Assembly: GCF_964656455.1 (NCBI RefSeq)
Contig: NC_135712.1
Location: 66,159,239-66,223,238, forward strand
DNA length: 64,000 nt
Reading direction: 5' to 3'
DNA from: Halichoerus grypus
Taxonomy: Eukaryota; Chordata; Mammalia; Carnivora; Phocidae
In this document: in pieces, positions 23,081 to 33,404 of the stretch
Layout: every line of letters starts with the position of its first letter
Position numbering within the stretch: the stretch's first letter is position 1
Notes under the pieces: model-generated
Told to the model about the DNA's origin: nothing
The model's database searches: none
What the model saw: the letters and a program-made list of their open reading frames with translations, nothing else
Position numbers and translations under genes: made by a program

Positions 23081-23329
23081 AATAATGTTTACTGGACCTG
23101 CACTAAGTATCAGGAATGCAGAAGGAATTAAACATGTTCCCTGCCCTTGTGGAAGTCAGGACAGGACATCCATATGAGCAGTGAAATTTTAACACGAGGA
23201 GGGAACTGTTATAATGAAAGAATAAATTATGTGATTTGGGAGGGAGGAAGATACAGATATGGTGAAAAAGGAGGGAAGGATGGCAGGGAAGGTTCCAACT
23301 GTGAACTGTGGAGTGATCTGGATCTCAAA

Positions 23330-23730
23330 GGAACAGGGGAGTTTTGCATACAGAAAAGGCAAGAAAGGCATCCCAGGCAGAAGGAATAGCTTGTGCAAAG
23401 GCAAAGAACACAAAAAGTCCTGAAAGGTCAGGACAGTGAAACAGTTCAAGTGTGACTAGAAGGTAAGTTATGTGGGTTGACTGATAAAAGCAAGAGAAAA
23501 GTTGGATTCAGGCTGTGAAGAGCTTTGTGTGTCTTCCTAAGAATTATGACCACTAGCCCATGAGAGAAAAGGGAGCAAGTCTTCAAAGCAAGGAAGTTTC
23601 ATAATCAGATTGCTTTTGGTGAAGGGTAATGATGGGGTAAAGGATAGTGAAAGGGAAACAGCCAGGAGGTTATTGCAGTAGTCCAGACAAGAGGTGACAG
23701 AGACCCCAAAACTGGCCACCAAAGAATTGG
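23330..23730 (-). repeat. L2 LINE 3' fossil, antisense
   Basis: 'ggcatcccaggcagaaggaa', 'cttgtgcaaagg' and 'ttattgcagtagtccagaca' are the reverse complement of L2 3' text (tgcctggaatgc; ctactgcaa). Confidence 0.75.
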
Positions 23731-26291
23731 AAGTGGGTGGTGAGGAAGAGGAAGTAGAGGATGACATAAACACAATGTGTGAAATCCAAGGTATGAAAAA
23801 GGCTTGCTCCCTTATTTACCACAGTCATCCCAAAGGACGAAAACAAAAACACAGAAAACCTCTTGTAAAAATAATCTCTTTTGTTTGTATGCAAATAGGC
23901 CATGCACAGTGAAAATGCAACTCAAGTATGATGACAAATACAATATTTTGTCTCCAATACGTGAATCGCAAAGATTGGTTTACAAATGCTGTCCTTCTTA
24001 AGAATTCCAACTCCTCACATTAAAACTGTAGCCAACCAGCACAAGGCTTATTTGAGATTATTTTCCATCTTAAACCAGATTTGAGGAAAGCTATTTAAGG
24101 CACTTTTCAAAAGAAGCTGTCCTTTACTCACATGGCCGAAGAGTAGGAAGAGCGACATCTTGTTTTACTGGAAAATTTTTCCAAGCAGCAACGTGTCTGT
24201 GTGGTGGTGGACCTTCAGAATCTTCCAGACAATAGCATGTGAAGGGCGCTGCAAAATTACATCTCAATGGTTCTGCACCATCAACTTGAAAATTGCAAAT
24301 CCAGGTTGATAAATGCATATTTTAAGGGTTCCCAGAAGTCTTACGTGCATTGCTTTTGGTTATGGAGATGCTGCAGGGAAGTGAGCCTTTGAGCGTGCAA
24401 TGCCGCCTCCCTCAACCCTGTTGTGAAATGGAAGCTTTAAAAACTCCAGTGGTTTTTGGTTTGGTTTGGTTCGGTTTTTACAAGCTTAGTCATATTGGCT
24501 GTGTTCTATATGCCCCAATATATTTTATTTTACTTTACAGAGCACATTTTATTTATGCTCTTATATAAATATTTTGCATAAAAAGGTGCTTTCACAGGTC
24601 GTGCTTCCCTAAATTTGAAATATGCTGCCATTTGTTAAAATGTGTTAGTTTTGTTATGTATTATATTCCCTCCTCTGCACAAATAGGAAAAAGCGTATGG
24701 ACCGGATTCTTCGAGCCACTTTTACAGTTAGAATACTACCTCATTTTATTTCTTCTAACTAAAATTTAAAGGAAATGGCAAATGTCAGATGCTGTGTGAA
24801 AGAGGTGACGGTTTCTCAGAATGTGTAAGCAAATGGGCCACTTTAAATTCAGAGATCACATTCTTCTGAATTTGGGTTTAATGTTCCCAGGTAACACTAA
24901 AGATTGAAAGGATAATACATTTGGAATCATATGTTTACTTTGTTGAATTCCACCATCACTGATGTTGGTAGTTTATTGGTATCAATTTTTAAACTTGCTG
25001 CTGTATGTGTTTCCTTTGTCTTGGAAAGATTTTACATCGTTTTGTTACTGGTTAACTAATAGGCCATCTTTTGTGTAAACTCTTGGAAGTTCTGAGATTC
25101 TATGATTGTATTGTAAACATTACTAGATAGCTAGAATATAGAATTATTAAATTAGAAGTATCACTCTAGTATCACTTTAGTTCTTTACTGTGCCATCCAT
25201 GACTGATGGTCATGCAGACACAGTGATCATTTAAAATATGAACTGAAGAAGAACCAATATTTCTTAAAGAAGCCTATTCCTTTTTCTTAACTGTGACCTA
25301 TACAACCTATTTAGAATCTACCACATGCTCTTAAGAAGTTATTTAATCATTAGGACATCCTACGTAACTGAAGTTTTTATGTTGAAGATCATTCGGTGGC
25401 AGGTCCCTTGACATGGTTAGATTGGTATAGGTCTCCTGCACTCACCTGCAGGCTCTGGCAGAGCAGGGACCCTCTGCTTTTGCTCATCTTGTGTCCTAGG
25501 ACCAACCCAAGGCTTATGCTCAATTAAGGTGAAGCATTTATTGAAGGGATGAGGGCAAATTAAAAAGTAGAAATTCCAAGTGGTGCAATTATATCAGCGG
25601 ATTTTAAAGTATTATTGGAAAATGGGAAATACTGTTCAGATACAAACATGGGTAGAAGCAAAGGTGAAGCATAAAATATGTGTATTTGTTTGTCACGAGA
25701 GTCTATAGTTATTACTGGTCCCCATGGACACCCTGGAACCACCTTGAAGCTCTGCCCAGTCCCTTTTATGATGTGTTTGTACACATAGCAGGCAGGCCCG
25801 GTGGGAGGCGTGCACTGGATGTGGTCTTGCTACCATAATTCTGATCTCTAGTGTCCAGGGGGTGAGTTGTGAGTCCCTCAGTTCCCCAAGCTGTGGTCCT
25901 TCCCCGGCTTGGCTTGTTTCCTGATCTGTGGTCCAGTTCCCCATTGGTCCCTGGGGCCTATCCGCCAGTGATGGGCCTTGTTCCACAGGGAGAAACAATG
26001 AAGAGTCTCCACCCACCACACTGTAGATATCACACTTCCCAGAAACTCCCGATACTGGGTGCCCCACTGCACATCTCTACCCCACTCTGCCATGTCTCCA
26101 CCAAACCCCCGACCCTTCTCAGAGCCTGGGTTTGGGATGGCTGGCTCCTTACCTGCCACCAGGGTTGCTGTCTTTAGCCTGAGTTCTGCGTCGTGCCGCA
26201 TTCTTCATCTTCCCCACTTGCTCATACTGCTAAAGTAACAGTTCATTTAAAGGTCACACCCACCCCAGGTACAACAGTACTTCTTTTTCTA
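23731..26291. other. Intron 1 segment, nothing recognised
   Basis: About 2.5 kb with few repeats. The GC-richer part 25690-26240 gives ORFs on both strands without a recognisable domain. Its base composition differs from the surroundings, but I cannot name it. Confidence 0.5.
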
Positions 26292-26307
26292 AAATGTGCA
26301 CATCCTG

Positions 26308-26518
26308 GGGCACCTGGGTGGCTCAGTCATTAAGCGTCTGCCTTCGGCTCAAGTCATGATCCCAGGGTCCTGGGATGGAGCCCCGCATTGGGCTTCCTGC
26401 TCAGCGGGGAGCCTGCTTTTCCCTCTCCCACTCCCCCTGCTTGTGTTCCCTCTCTCGCTATGTATCTCTCTGTCAAATAAATAAATAAAATCTTCAAAAA
26501 ATAAATAAATAAAAAATG
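26308..26518 (+). repeat. can-SINE with target-site duplication
   Basis: Flanked by AAATGTGCACATCCTG at 26292-26307 and 26519-26534. Confidence 0.97.
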
Positions 26519-26534
26519 AAATGTGCACATCCTG

Positions 26535-27490
26535 ATACTTGCCTTTTGACAATTTTTCCTTACCCTACCTTTTACTACATGCTAATGTTATCTTCAGTTG
26601 GAATAAATGTATCTTGTTGCTGAAGTTCAGATATGTTTTATTAAGCCACCATTTGGTTTTGAGAGAAAGTGCAGACAAGGATCTTTTGCATTCACTTGAT
26701 AGAATCTGGTAAATAGCTGTTAGTGTCCCTTGCCTTTCTGATTCTCCTTAGAGGACATCTAGGCAAAAATGTGTCACTGAGTCCTAGTTTCTGTGCTCAG
26801 AAGTTGATTGAATTTAAATTAAGAAACAATACATGTTCCCTCTTTCTTAGCACGCATGAATGATGGGTGTGAATTTGCATCACGAGAAAGTGAATGAAAT
26901 AAGACACCCCAGGGCAGCTAGGGACACCAGCCCAGGACTAGAGAGGAGCCGGTGCTAGAGGTTGTAAGAGTGAGGGTCTCTCCCTACCTTGGTGACCCTG
27001 TTCAAGGATGTAAATACAGAGGCTGCAAAACTTTGCCTTAAAAAAGAAGGTTGAGAAGACTCAACCTCTAGTGCTTAACTGTATAAAATTGCTTTTAAAT
27101 GTAGGCCGACACTGTATCTCCCCCTCAAAGAAAAAAGAAACTTAATACGTTTCTAAGAATGTTCCTCCAGAAACATGGAACTGAAAGCTATTTTTTATTG
27201 ATCTGGCCCTTAGAAAACAATGGGGACTTTTTAACGTACCTAAGGAACTGATATAAAAACATAAAAACGTATGATTCTGCACCAGAAAGATGCAGAAAAT
27301 GTCAAAATAGAGGGCAGAAGTACAAAACTAGAGATGTTTTGCAGCAATGTTTTATATATGGTATTTGATTACAAGTGTGCAACATGGAGAAGTGAACAGT
27401 GGGCTGTGAAATTGATGCTAATTTTCTTACCCACTGGTGTAGAAGCCCTCTAAAATATCACGTTATTAACTTAGTTGCTTTACCAGGAAT
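26535..27490. other. Intron 1 segment, nothing recognised
   Basis: AT-rich intronic DNA without a supported exon or repeat. A short GT-rich tract ends it (about 27495-27530). Confidence 0.5.
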
Positions 27491-27534
27491 TAGTGCATGT
27501 GGTTAGTGTGTGTGTATGTGTGTTTGTGTTTAAT

Positions 27535-28660
27535 TAATAGACTTTATTTTTAGAACAGTTTTAGATTTACAGAAAAATTGAGCAGACAGTACAGAGAATT
27601 ACATATACCCTCTCCCCTGCACACAGCTTCCCCTATTATTATGATCTTGCGTTAGTGTGGTATATTTGTTACAATTAATGAACAAATATTGTTAATTAAA
27701 ACTCATACTTACATTAAGTGCCCCTCTTTGGGTTCTACAGTTCTGTGGGCTTTGACAAATTTAAAACACATATTCACCATTACAGTATCATGCAGAAAGT
27801 TTTACTGCCCTAAAAATCCCCTGTGCTCCGCTACTCATCACTCCTCACATTCCGTGGCAACCCCTGATCTTTTCACTGTCTCAATGGTTTTGCCTTTTCC
27901 AGAACGTCATCTAGCTGGAAGTATACAGCAGGTAGCCTTTTGAGGTTGGCTTCTTTCATTAAACAATATGCATTTAAAGTTTGTCCACGTCTTTTCATGG
28001 CTTGATAGCTCATCTCCATTTATCACTGAATAATATTCCATTCTATGGATGCACCACAGTTTGTCTATCCATTCATTACTGAAAGGCATCTTAGTTGCTT
28101 CCAGTTTGGGGCAGTTATGAATAAAGCTGCTATAAATATTCATATACAGGTTTTTGTGTGGACATAAGTTTTCAACTCATTTGAGTAAATACCTATGAGT
28201 ATGACTGATAGATAACATGGTAGGCTTATGTTAAGTGTTGTAAGAAACTGCCACGATGAGTTCCAAAGTGCCTATACCATTTTGCATTCCCACCAGCAAT
28301 GACTGAGAGTTCCCATTGTTCCACATCCCTGTCAGCATTTGGTATTGTCAGGGTTTTGGTTTTTTTGTTGTTTTTTTTTTAGCCATTCTCATAGGTGTGT
28401 AGTAGTAGCTCATTATTGTTTTAATTAGCAATTCCCTAATGACATATGATACTGAACACCTTTTAATATGCTTATCTTCCATCTGTATATCTTCTTTGGT
28501 AAGGTGTATGATCAGATCTTTTGCCCATTTTTAGACTAAGTTGTTCTTTTTCTTGAGTTTTAAGAGTTCTATGTATAGTCCTTTATCAGGTATGTGTTTT
28601 GCAAATATTTTTTTTTCCACTTTCTGGCTTATCTTTTCATTTTCTCATTAGTTACTGTGT
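27535..28660 (-). repeat. Old L1 3' end and ORF2 tail, antisense
   Basis: Reversed L1 text: 'ttagatttacagaaaaattg', 'cactgaataatattccattc', 'cattcccaccagcaatgact' and 'gttctatgtatagtcctt'. Confidence 0.8.
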
Positions 28661-29520
28661 TTATGCTTTCAGGAGGAAGGGTTTTAGAAATATATTTTAC
28701 AACAGCAGTAAAAGAAAAAATTTACAGCAAATGTTTTACACTCTCTCATAAAGAGGCATCAGGGAACCCTGTCTGTTAACCCAAAAGAGTTTTGTTAAAA
28801 GGGAAGAGTCAGGCCCTGGGAGTGGTGGCTGGCTATCCTGTACTATGAGAGTTTGTGCAGCAGGGCTAAGAACAAGAACAGAACCACCCTGAGCTGCATG
28901 ACTGCTAAACTCAAAACAGTTTAGGAACTATGCGTAGGGTCTGAATTTCTGTCCATGAATCCAAGTATGTAAGAGATAATCACTTTGCATATTTCCTTTA
29001 TTTCAATCTAATCTCACCTGTGAGACCCATTCTGCCAGTTGGATAAGAGATTCCATCTTGATCATACAGGGGTGCCCCTCCCTTCCTGCAGCCCAGCCAG
29101 AATTCAGGAAGTTCACCTGATGCCTAGAAATTGAGGAAGGGCTTTAAATCCTAAGTCTGTCTTGGTTGCCATTGGCAACCTTACCATCTGAACCATGGTA
29201 GTCTGTGAAGTCTGGCAGCTCTCTGCCCCCAGGCCACAGTGGGGAATGAGGTTATCAACTGAGGCCCATGAGCCAAGTGCACCGCCATCCCTCCCAAAGC
29301 TTTTATCCCCTTGGGAGCACTGAGAAGGGGGTGCTTGGATCCCACTGCTCACAGGACCCAAACATCTCTGCCCTTCCTTCCTCTTGCATCTCAAAAGCAC
29401 TCTCTTTTCTCTTCCTCTCTAGGACACCTGTATCTCTTCCATGGGCTTCCACCAAAGTCCAAAAGTGCCTTGACTTTAGGTCTCTTCTGCTTTCTCCCTT
29501 GCAAAAAAATTATGTGTCAG
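28661..29520. other. Intron 1 segment, nothing recognised
   Basis: No exon or clear repeat. A 98-codon ORF near 29268-29564 continues into a SINE and is not supported. Confidence 0.5.
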
Positions 29521-29536
29521 GAAATTTCAGAAAACA

Positions 29537-29733
29537 GGGGCGCCTGGGTGCCTCAGTCTGTTAAGTGTCTGCCTTCGGCTCAGGTCATGATCCCAGGGTC
29601 CTGGGATCAAGCCCCAGGTCGGACTCCTTGCTTAACAGGGAGCCTGCTTCTTCCTCTCCCTCTGTTCCTCCCCCTGCTTATTCTCTCCCTCTCTCTCTTT
29701 CTCTCAAATAAATAAATAAAATCTTGAAAAAAA
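29537..29733 (+). repeat. can-SINE with target-site duplication
   Basis: Flanked by GAAATTTCAGAAAACA (29521-29536) and GAAATCTCAGAAAACA (29734-29749). Confidence 0.96.
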
Positions 29734-29749
29734 GAAATCTCAGAAAACA

Positions 29750-31229
29750 AATGCTAACATTTCAATAAATAATGCTGCTACAATTATTTGTGGAATCCAT
29801 CTTGTTCTATACTGGAACCACCATAACCTAGAATATTTTTAGATTGCCTCTTGACCAGTGACCACAGGAAGCCATTTATGTATAGCAAACAAATATATGG
29901 CTGGAATTGGAAAATTTGGGTGTTTGATCTTTCCAAATGCCCACAAATTTTTAGCTCTGCCCTTTCCCACCCCCAGAGTAGATCCTAGCTATGTGGATCC
30001 CAGAGGAATATCTCTTGGGCACAGTTGAGCAAGAACATCAGGGAGGTATCTATTTCCCTGACCCAGCTACCATCCATGGCCACTACCCTCCTGCTGCTTT
30101 TTCTTGTAGCCTTGGCCTCCTCAGACATGAGAACATCTGGGAGTGAGACATGGAGGAAGCAGCCCCACACAGAAAGCAGCTTTCTGGGGTTACTAGTAAC
30201 TTCCTCCTTACTAAACACAAGGAACTGATCTTCTTCATTTTGCTTAAACTCATCTCAGCATGTGATACTGTTGGCCACCATCACTGCTGAACCCCATCCA
30301 TCCTTGGCTCTGATGACCCCTGGGTAAGGCTTCCTTATCAAATTTTTGAGTGGCACAAGGCTTGGTGGGATGACTAATACAATGAAAGGCATATATGGGA
30401 TTCAGAGTAATTCTGATTGGCTGAACACTGACACACAAATAAGATGGGGCCAGGAGGTGGTGATCTGACATGACATTTGAAAAAAAATCATGGTCAGCCA
30501 GTCCAATAAAACTGTTTATGGGCTTATGTGATCTCTGACTCATTAATGAAAGTGATCTTATCACTGCCCATTCCATTCCATGAGCCCTCTCTGCAAAGAG
30601 GTATATTGATAAATTCAGGGAGTCAGGTGCCAGTGGGAGAATCACAAGTTGATTAGGGTTCTAGAGACCACGTCATATGAGGAACAGTTGAGGACACTGA
30701 TACTATTTAGCCGAGAAAAGAGACTATTAGGGAAATTTATATCTGCTTTCAACTATTTGGAAGGTTCTGTGTAAAGGGGTTAAAAATACATATACCAGTA
30801 GTTTTAGAAAACAGGACAGGAACAACTAGATGGTACTTACAGGGCTGGGGAGGGAGAGGTAGGAGATGTGGGATTATTATAAAGAAGACCTTTCTCTTAT
30901 AACTGTCTTATCAGGTAGTGAGTTTTCCAACATAAGTGAGAAAGCAAAGGCTGGATATCCATCTACTAGAGATAATATCAGAAGGGTCCTTCCTTCACAG
31001 TGAGAGACAGGGATGACTTCTGAGGTCCGTTAGACAACCCTGCAATGCTAATGAAGTCACAGAGTAAGAGAATTCCATGGCACCATGTTATCCTTTATTT
31101 CTGCTGCTGACCTCACCCCTTATCTCCCATTAATTCGATGTTGCAGTGCATTGGACCCTGCTCTAAGCAGGAGCTGAAACGAGGAGATGAGAGAAGATAT
31201 GGAAAAGAGAAAACAATAAAACAACTGTT
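29750..31229. other. Intron 1 segment with a possible ancient repeat
   Basis: About 30660-31050 ('gctttcaactatttggaagg', 'ttccttcacagtgaga') resembles an ancient mammalian LINE-derived family that I cannot name with confidence. Otherwise nothing is seen. Confidence 0.4.
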
Positions 31230-31475
31230 TTTAAAAGAACCTACTGTATGTCAGGATCTGTGTGAGGCACCATATATATGTCTTCCTATTTAATCCTCAT
31301 AATAAAAAAAAATCCTCATAATAAGCTTATGAGATATTTAGTATTACTTCTGTGATGAAACTAAGGTTCAGAGAAGTTAAGTGACTTCCCCAAGAACACA
31401 CACGTATCAACTGGTGGAGCCAGAGTTTGAACCCAGGTCTCTGTAATTCCAAAGCCCTGCGTGAGGTGTTATTTT
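31230..31475 (-). repeat. MIR SINE fossil, antisense
   Basis: 'gaaactaaggttcagagaag', 'ttaagtgacttccccaagaa' and 'gagtttgaacccaggtct' are reversed MIR. Confidence 0.88.
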
Positions 31476-33060
31476 TACTCACCCTTTATTTATGGTAAAT
31501 GATACTGGTTTTTAAAATTTTTCATATTGATATAAAGATTCCTTTTAAGATTAACTGACTCAAAGTAAGTGGAGAGAAAAATAAGTGTATAAAAAATAAT
31601 ACAGATTTGAGCTAGAATGACTGAAGTTTGGGAAATAATATTCCAAATATTTTGACAGCAAGACTTTCCGATTTATTCTATTTTATATTTGGATGGCTGA
31701 GTACAAGGAAAAGAAGGAAACTTGAAAACTGAGTGGATTGTAGATTAATTCTCCTGTGCCCTGATACATGGGTAATTTCATGTGTTACAATAAGGAAACT
31801 AAATGGACCCTTTCAAATAAAAAAAAATATATGATTGTAAAATCCAGAGGAAAACCCCAGGTGGGGCCTATCCAAATAAAGGATGACGTTTCCAAGGTAT
31901 GCACACAGAATGGCTGAGAGGAAGTGAAGACCCTGTGAGTCAGGGGTCAGGACCCACGCAGGAGTTCTATGGCTTTGAGAGGCCCTGGAAGGAAGGTGAA
32001 GGAGTTGACAGGCCAGTTTGGGGAAGAATGACCATCACCCTTCCAGTGGTTAAGGATAATCTTTGTGGTCAAAAAAGGTCAAAATGAGAACTGGAAAGTC
32101 TGAAAGGAAGACAGAAAAGTAATAATGAAGACTAGGTAGCGGCATGGCATGCTCTGTGCCGGGCGATTTACATGCAAGATCCCATCGGTCTTTCAGAACA
32201 ATGCAGCAAGGATGCTGGTCACCTTTCCTGCACGAGAAGACTGAGATGGGGAGATGTTTAGTAACTTGTTCAGGGCCCAGGGGTCAAACCAGATTTGACC
32301 CTGGGGACCAGGTCTAAACCCATGCTATGCTACTTCCCCTGCATCACATGTCCTTGCTTGGGTGCTCCCTCTCAACCCAGACAACAAACAGCTTTCCCTT
32401 TGTTACTTTTAATTTCTTCAGCCCTGCAGGGCACAGCTGGCCTCCAAGAGACTGGAGGAGGCATGCTCAGAGGGAGCTGCTTCTCTCCTGAGTGCAAATG
32501 CTGCAGGCTCAGAGGCACATAACTGCCCCCCCCACCCCCCATTGAGCAGAGGGCTTTTTAGGGCCTAATTGGATTAGAAAAAGAAGCCATACATTTGGGG
32601 CAGGATTATTATATGTGTGAAGCCTGTCCCTGCGGAAGCACTAGGTTTGGAAAAATCCACTTGGCATTCACACAGCTTTCACTCTTCTGCCTGTGACTTG
32701 TTCCCGGGCTCGAGAGTACCACCCACTTCCAGGAATAGGAGCCAAGGTAATAGAAACATTCTAGATTAGGAAAATTAGGATTAGATTAGGATAATTTAAA
32801 AACGGGCCGTGTATGTTAATTGGCTTCTAACAGGATCCATGGAGGTATACTCAAATGAATGGTTTGGGGGTCGGGGGTGAGAAGAGAAATACCCAGTCTC
32901 TGGGTTCTTTGGTTGCAGACCGTCTGCCAAGCCAGAAACAGTCCGGGGTACATGGCTGCCCAATAAAACACTCATTAAACTGAGCTGAACCTTTACCTTT
33001 GGGCCTCAAAGGTTGCACTCCTGGATCTCTGTCAACCTTTGTCATGTTTGTGGCTGGGCT
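31476..33060. other. Intron 1 DNA leading up to exon 1b
   Basis: It holds a reversed MIR at about 32130-32330 ('gtaacttgttcagggcccag'). The 900 bp before exon 1b look single-copy and may contain promoter 1b elements. Confidence 0.45.
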
Positions 33061-33067
33061 GTCTTTG

Positions 33068-33077
33068 GGGAGTTTCC
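33068..33077 (+). promoter_or_regulatory. NF-kB-like site upstream of exon 1b
   Basis: GGGAGTTTCC fits the NF-kB consensus GGGRNNYYCC exactly, about 190 bp upstream of exon 1b. CD86 is known to be induced through NF-kB in dendritic and B cells, so the position is plausible. A ten-base degenerate match in 64 kb is weak evidence by itself. Confidence 0.4.
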
Positions 33078-33344
33078 TCAGGGCTTTACATTCACTCACT
33101 CTCCGTCAGTGCATTTGTAGTCATTTTCATCGGTGGAAATGCCCACCTGCCATCAGAAGTTATCTGGAACCAGCCCCTGTCTGTGGTGCTATTTCTTTCT
33201 TGTCAGTTCCCCTTTCTGCATTTGAGTTCTAGCTTCAGCCCTGACATTATTTCTTTCTCTACAAGGAGTGTTAGGAGGTTACGGGGAGCTCACAAAGGCT
33301 CCTTTTCGTTTATTCTTAGTACCTTGCTTCTGTGTTCCTCGGGA

Positions 33345-33401
33345 ATGCCCCTGGGCTTATGCATCTGGTCTCTGGGAGCTGCGGTGGATGGGCACTTGTG
33401 A
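33345..33401 (+). promoter_or_regulatory. CD86: Upstream ORF 1 in CD86 exon 1b (18 codons)
   Basis: An ATG at 33345 opens MPLGLCIWSLGAAVDGHL and stops at TGA 33399-33401, three bases before the splice donor. The human exon, from memory, has a 19-codon version (MLLCLCIWSLFGATVDRHL) differing by one in-frame codon. That suggests the frame is kept, but the comparison is from recall. A uORF here would be expected to lower translation from the downstream CD86 AUG. Confidence 0.6.
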
Positions 33402-33404
33402 CAG
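33359..33404 (+). promoter_or_regulatory. CD86: Upstream ORF 2 in exon 1b, running into exon 2 over the CD86 AUG
   Basis: An ATG at 33359 reads through the splice junction and stops at TGA 44785-44787, after the CD86 start codon at 44778. It encodes 19 residues, MHLVSGSCGGWALVTALWD, in a different frame from CD86. Ribosomes that initiate here would pass the main AUG, so CD86 would depend on leaky scanning. The coordinates cover the exon 1b part only. Confidence 0.55.
33388..33404 (+). CDS. CD86: Possible in-frame upstream start in exon 1b (MGTCDST extension)
   Basis: ATG GGC ACT TGT GAC AG joins C ACT ATG GGA in exon 2, in frame with CD86, adding seven residues before MGLSN. Its context is poor (T at -3, G at +4), while the exon 2 ATG has A at -3 and G at +4. 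In the human exon as I recall it, ACA stands at this ATG position. It may be a chance lineage-specific ATG with little use. Confidence 0.3.

Larger units (their letters stand above)
33265..33404 (+). other. CD86: CD86 alternative first exon 1b (mainly 5' UTR)
   Basis: This stretch matches the 5' end of the other human CD86 mRNA form as I remember it. Blocks in common include TTAGGAGGT, ACGGGGAGCTC, ACCTTGCTTCTGTGTTCCT, TTATGCATCTGGTCTCT and TTGTGACAG. The match stops exactly at a GTATGT donor (33405), and the human exon also ends TTGTGACAG before CACTATGGGACTG. Spliced to exon 2, translation would start at the exon 2 ATG (44778), giving the form without MYLRCT. The exon carries two short upstream ORFs and an extra in-frame ATG, listed separately. 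Its 5' boundary is by analogy only. It lies 23.6 kb downstream of exon 1a, so it needs its own promoter. Confidence 0.85.

Noticed and set aside
25693..26201. Overlapping ORFs of 102-124 codons on both strands
   Set aside because: Open frames on both strands in the same GC-rich block point to stop-codon scarcity, not coding.
33039..33401. 120-codon ORF ending in exon 1b
   Set aside because: Only its last 18 codons lie inside the exon as a uORF; the upstream part is promoter DNA that would not be in the mRNA.
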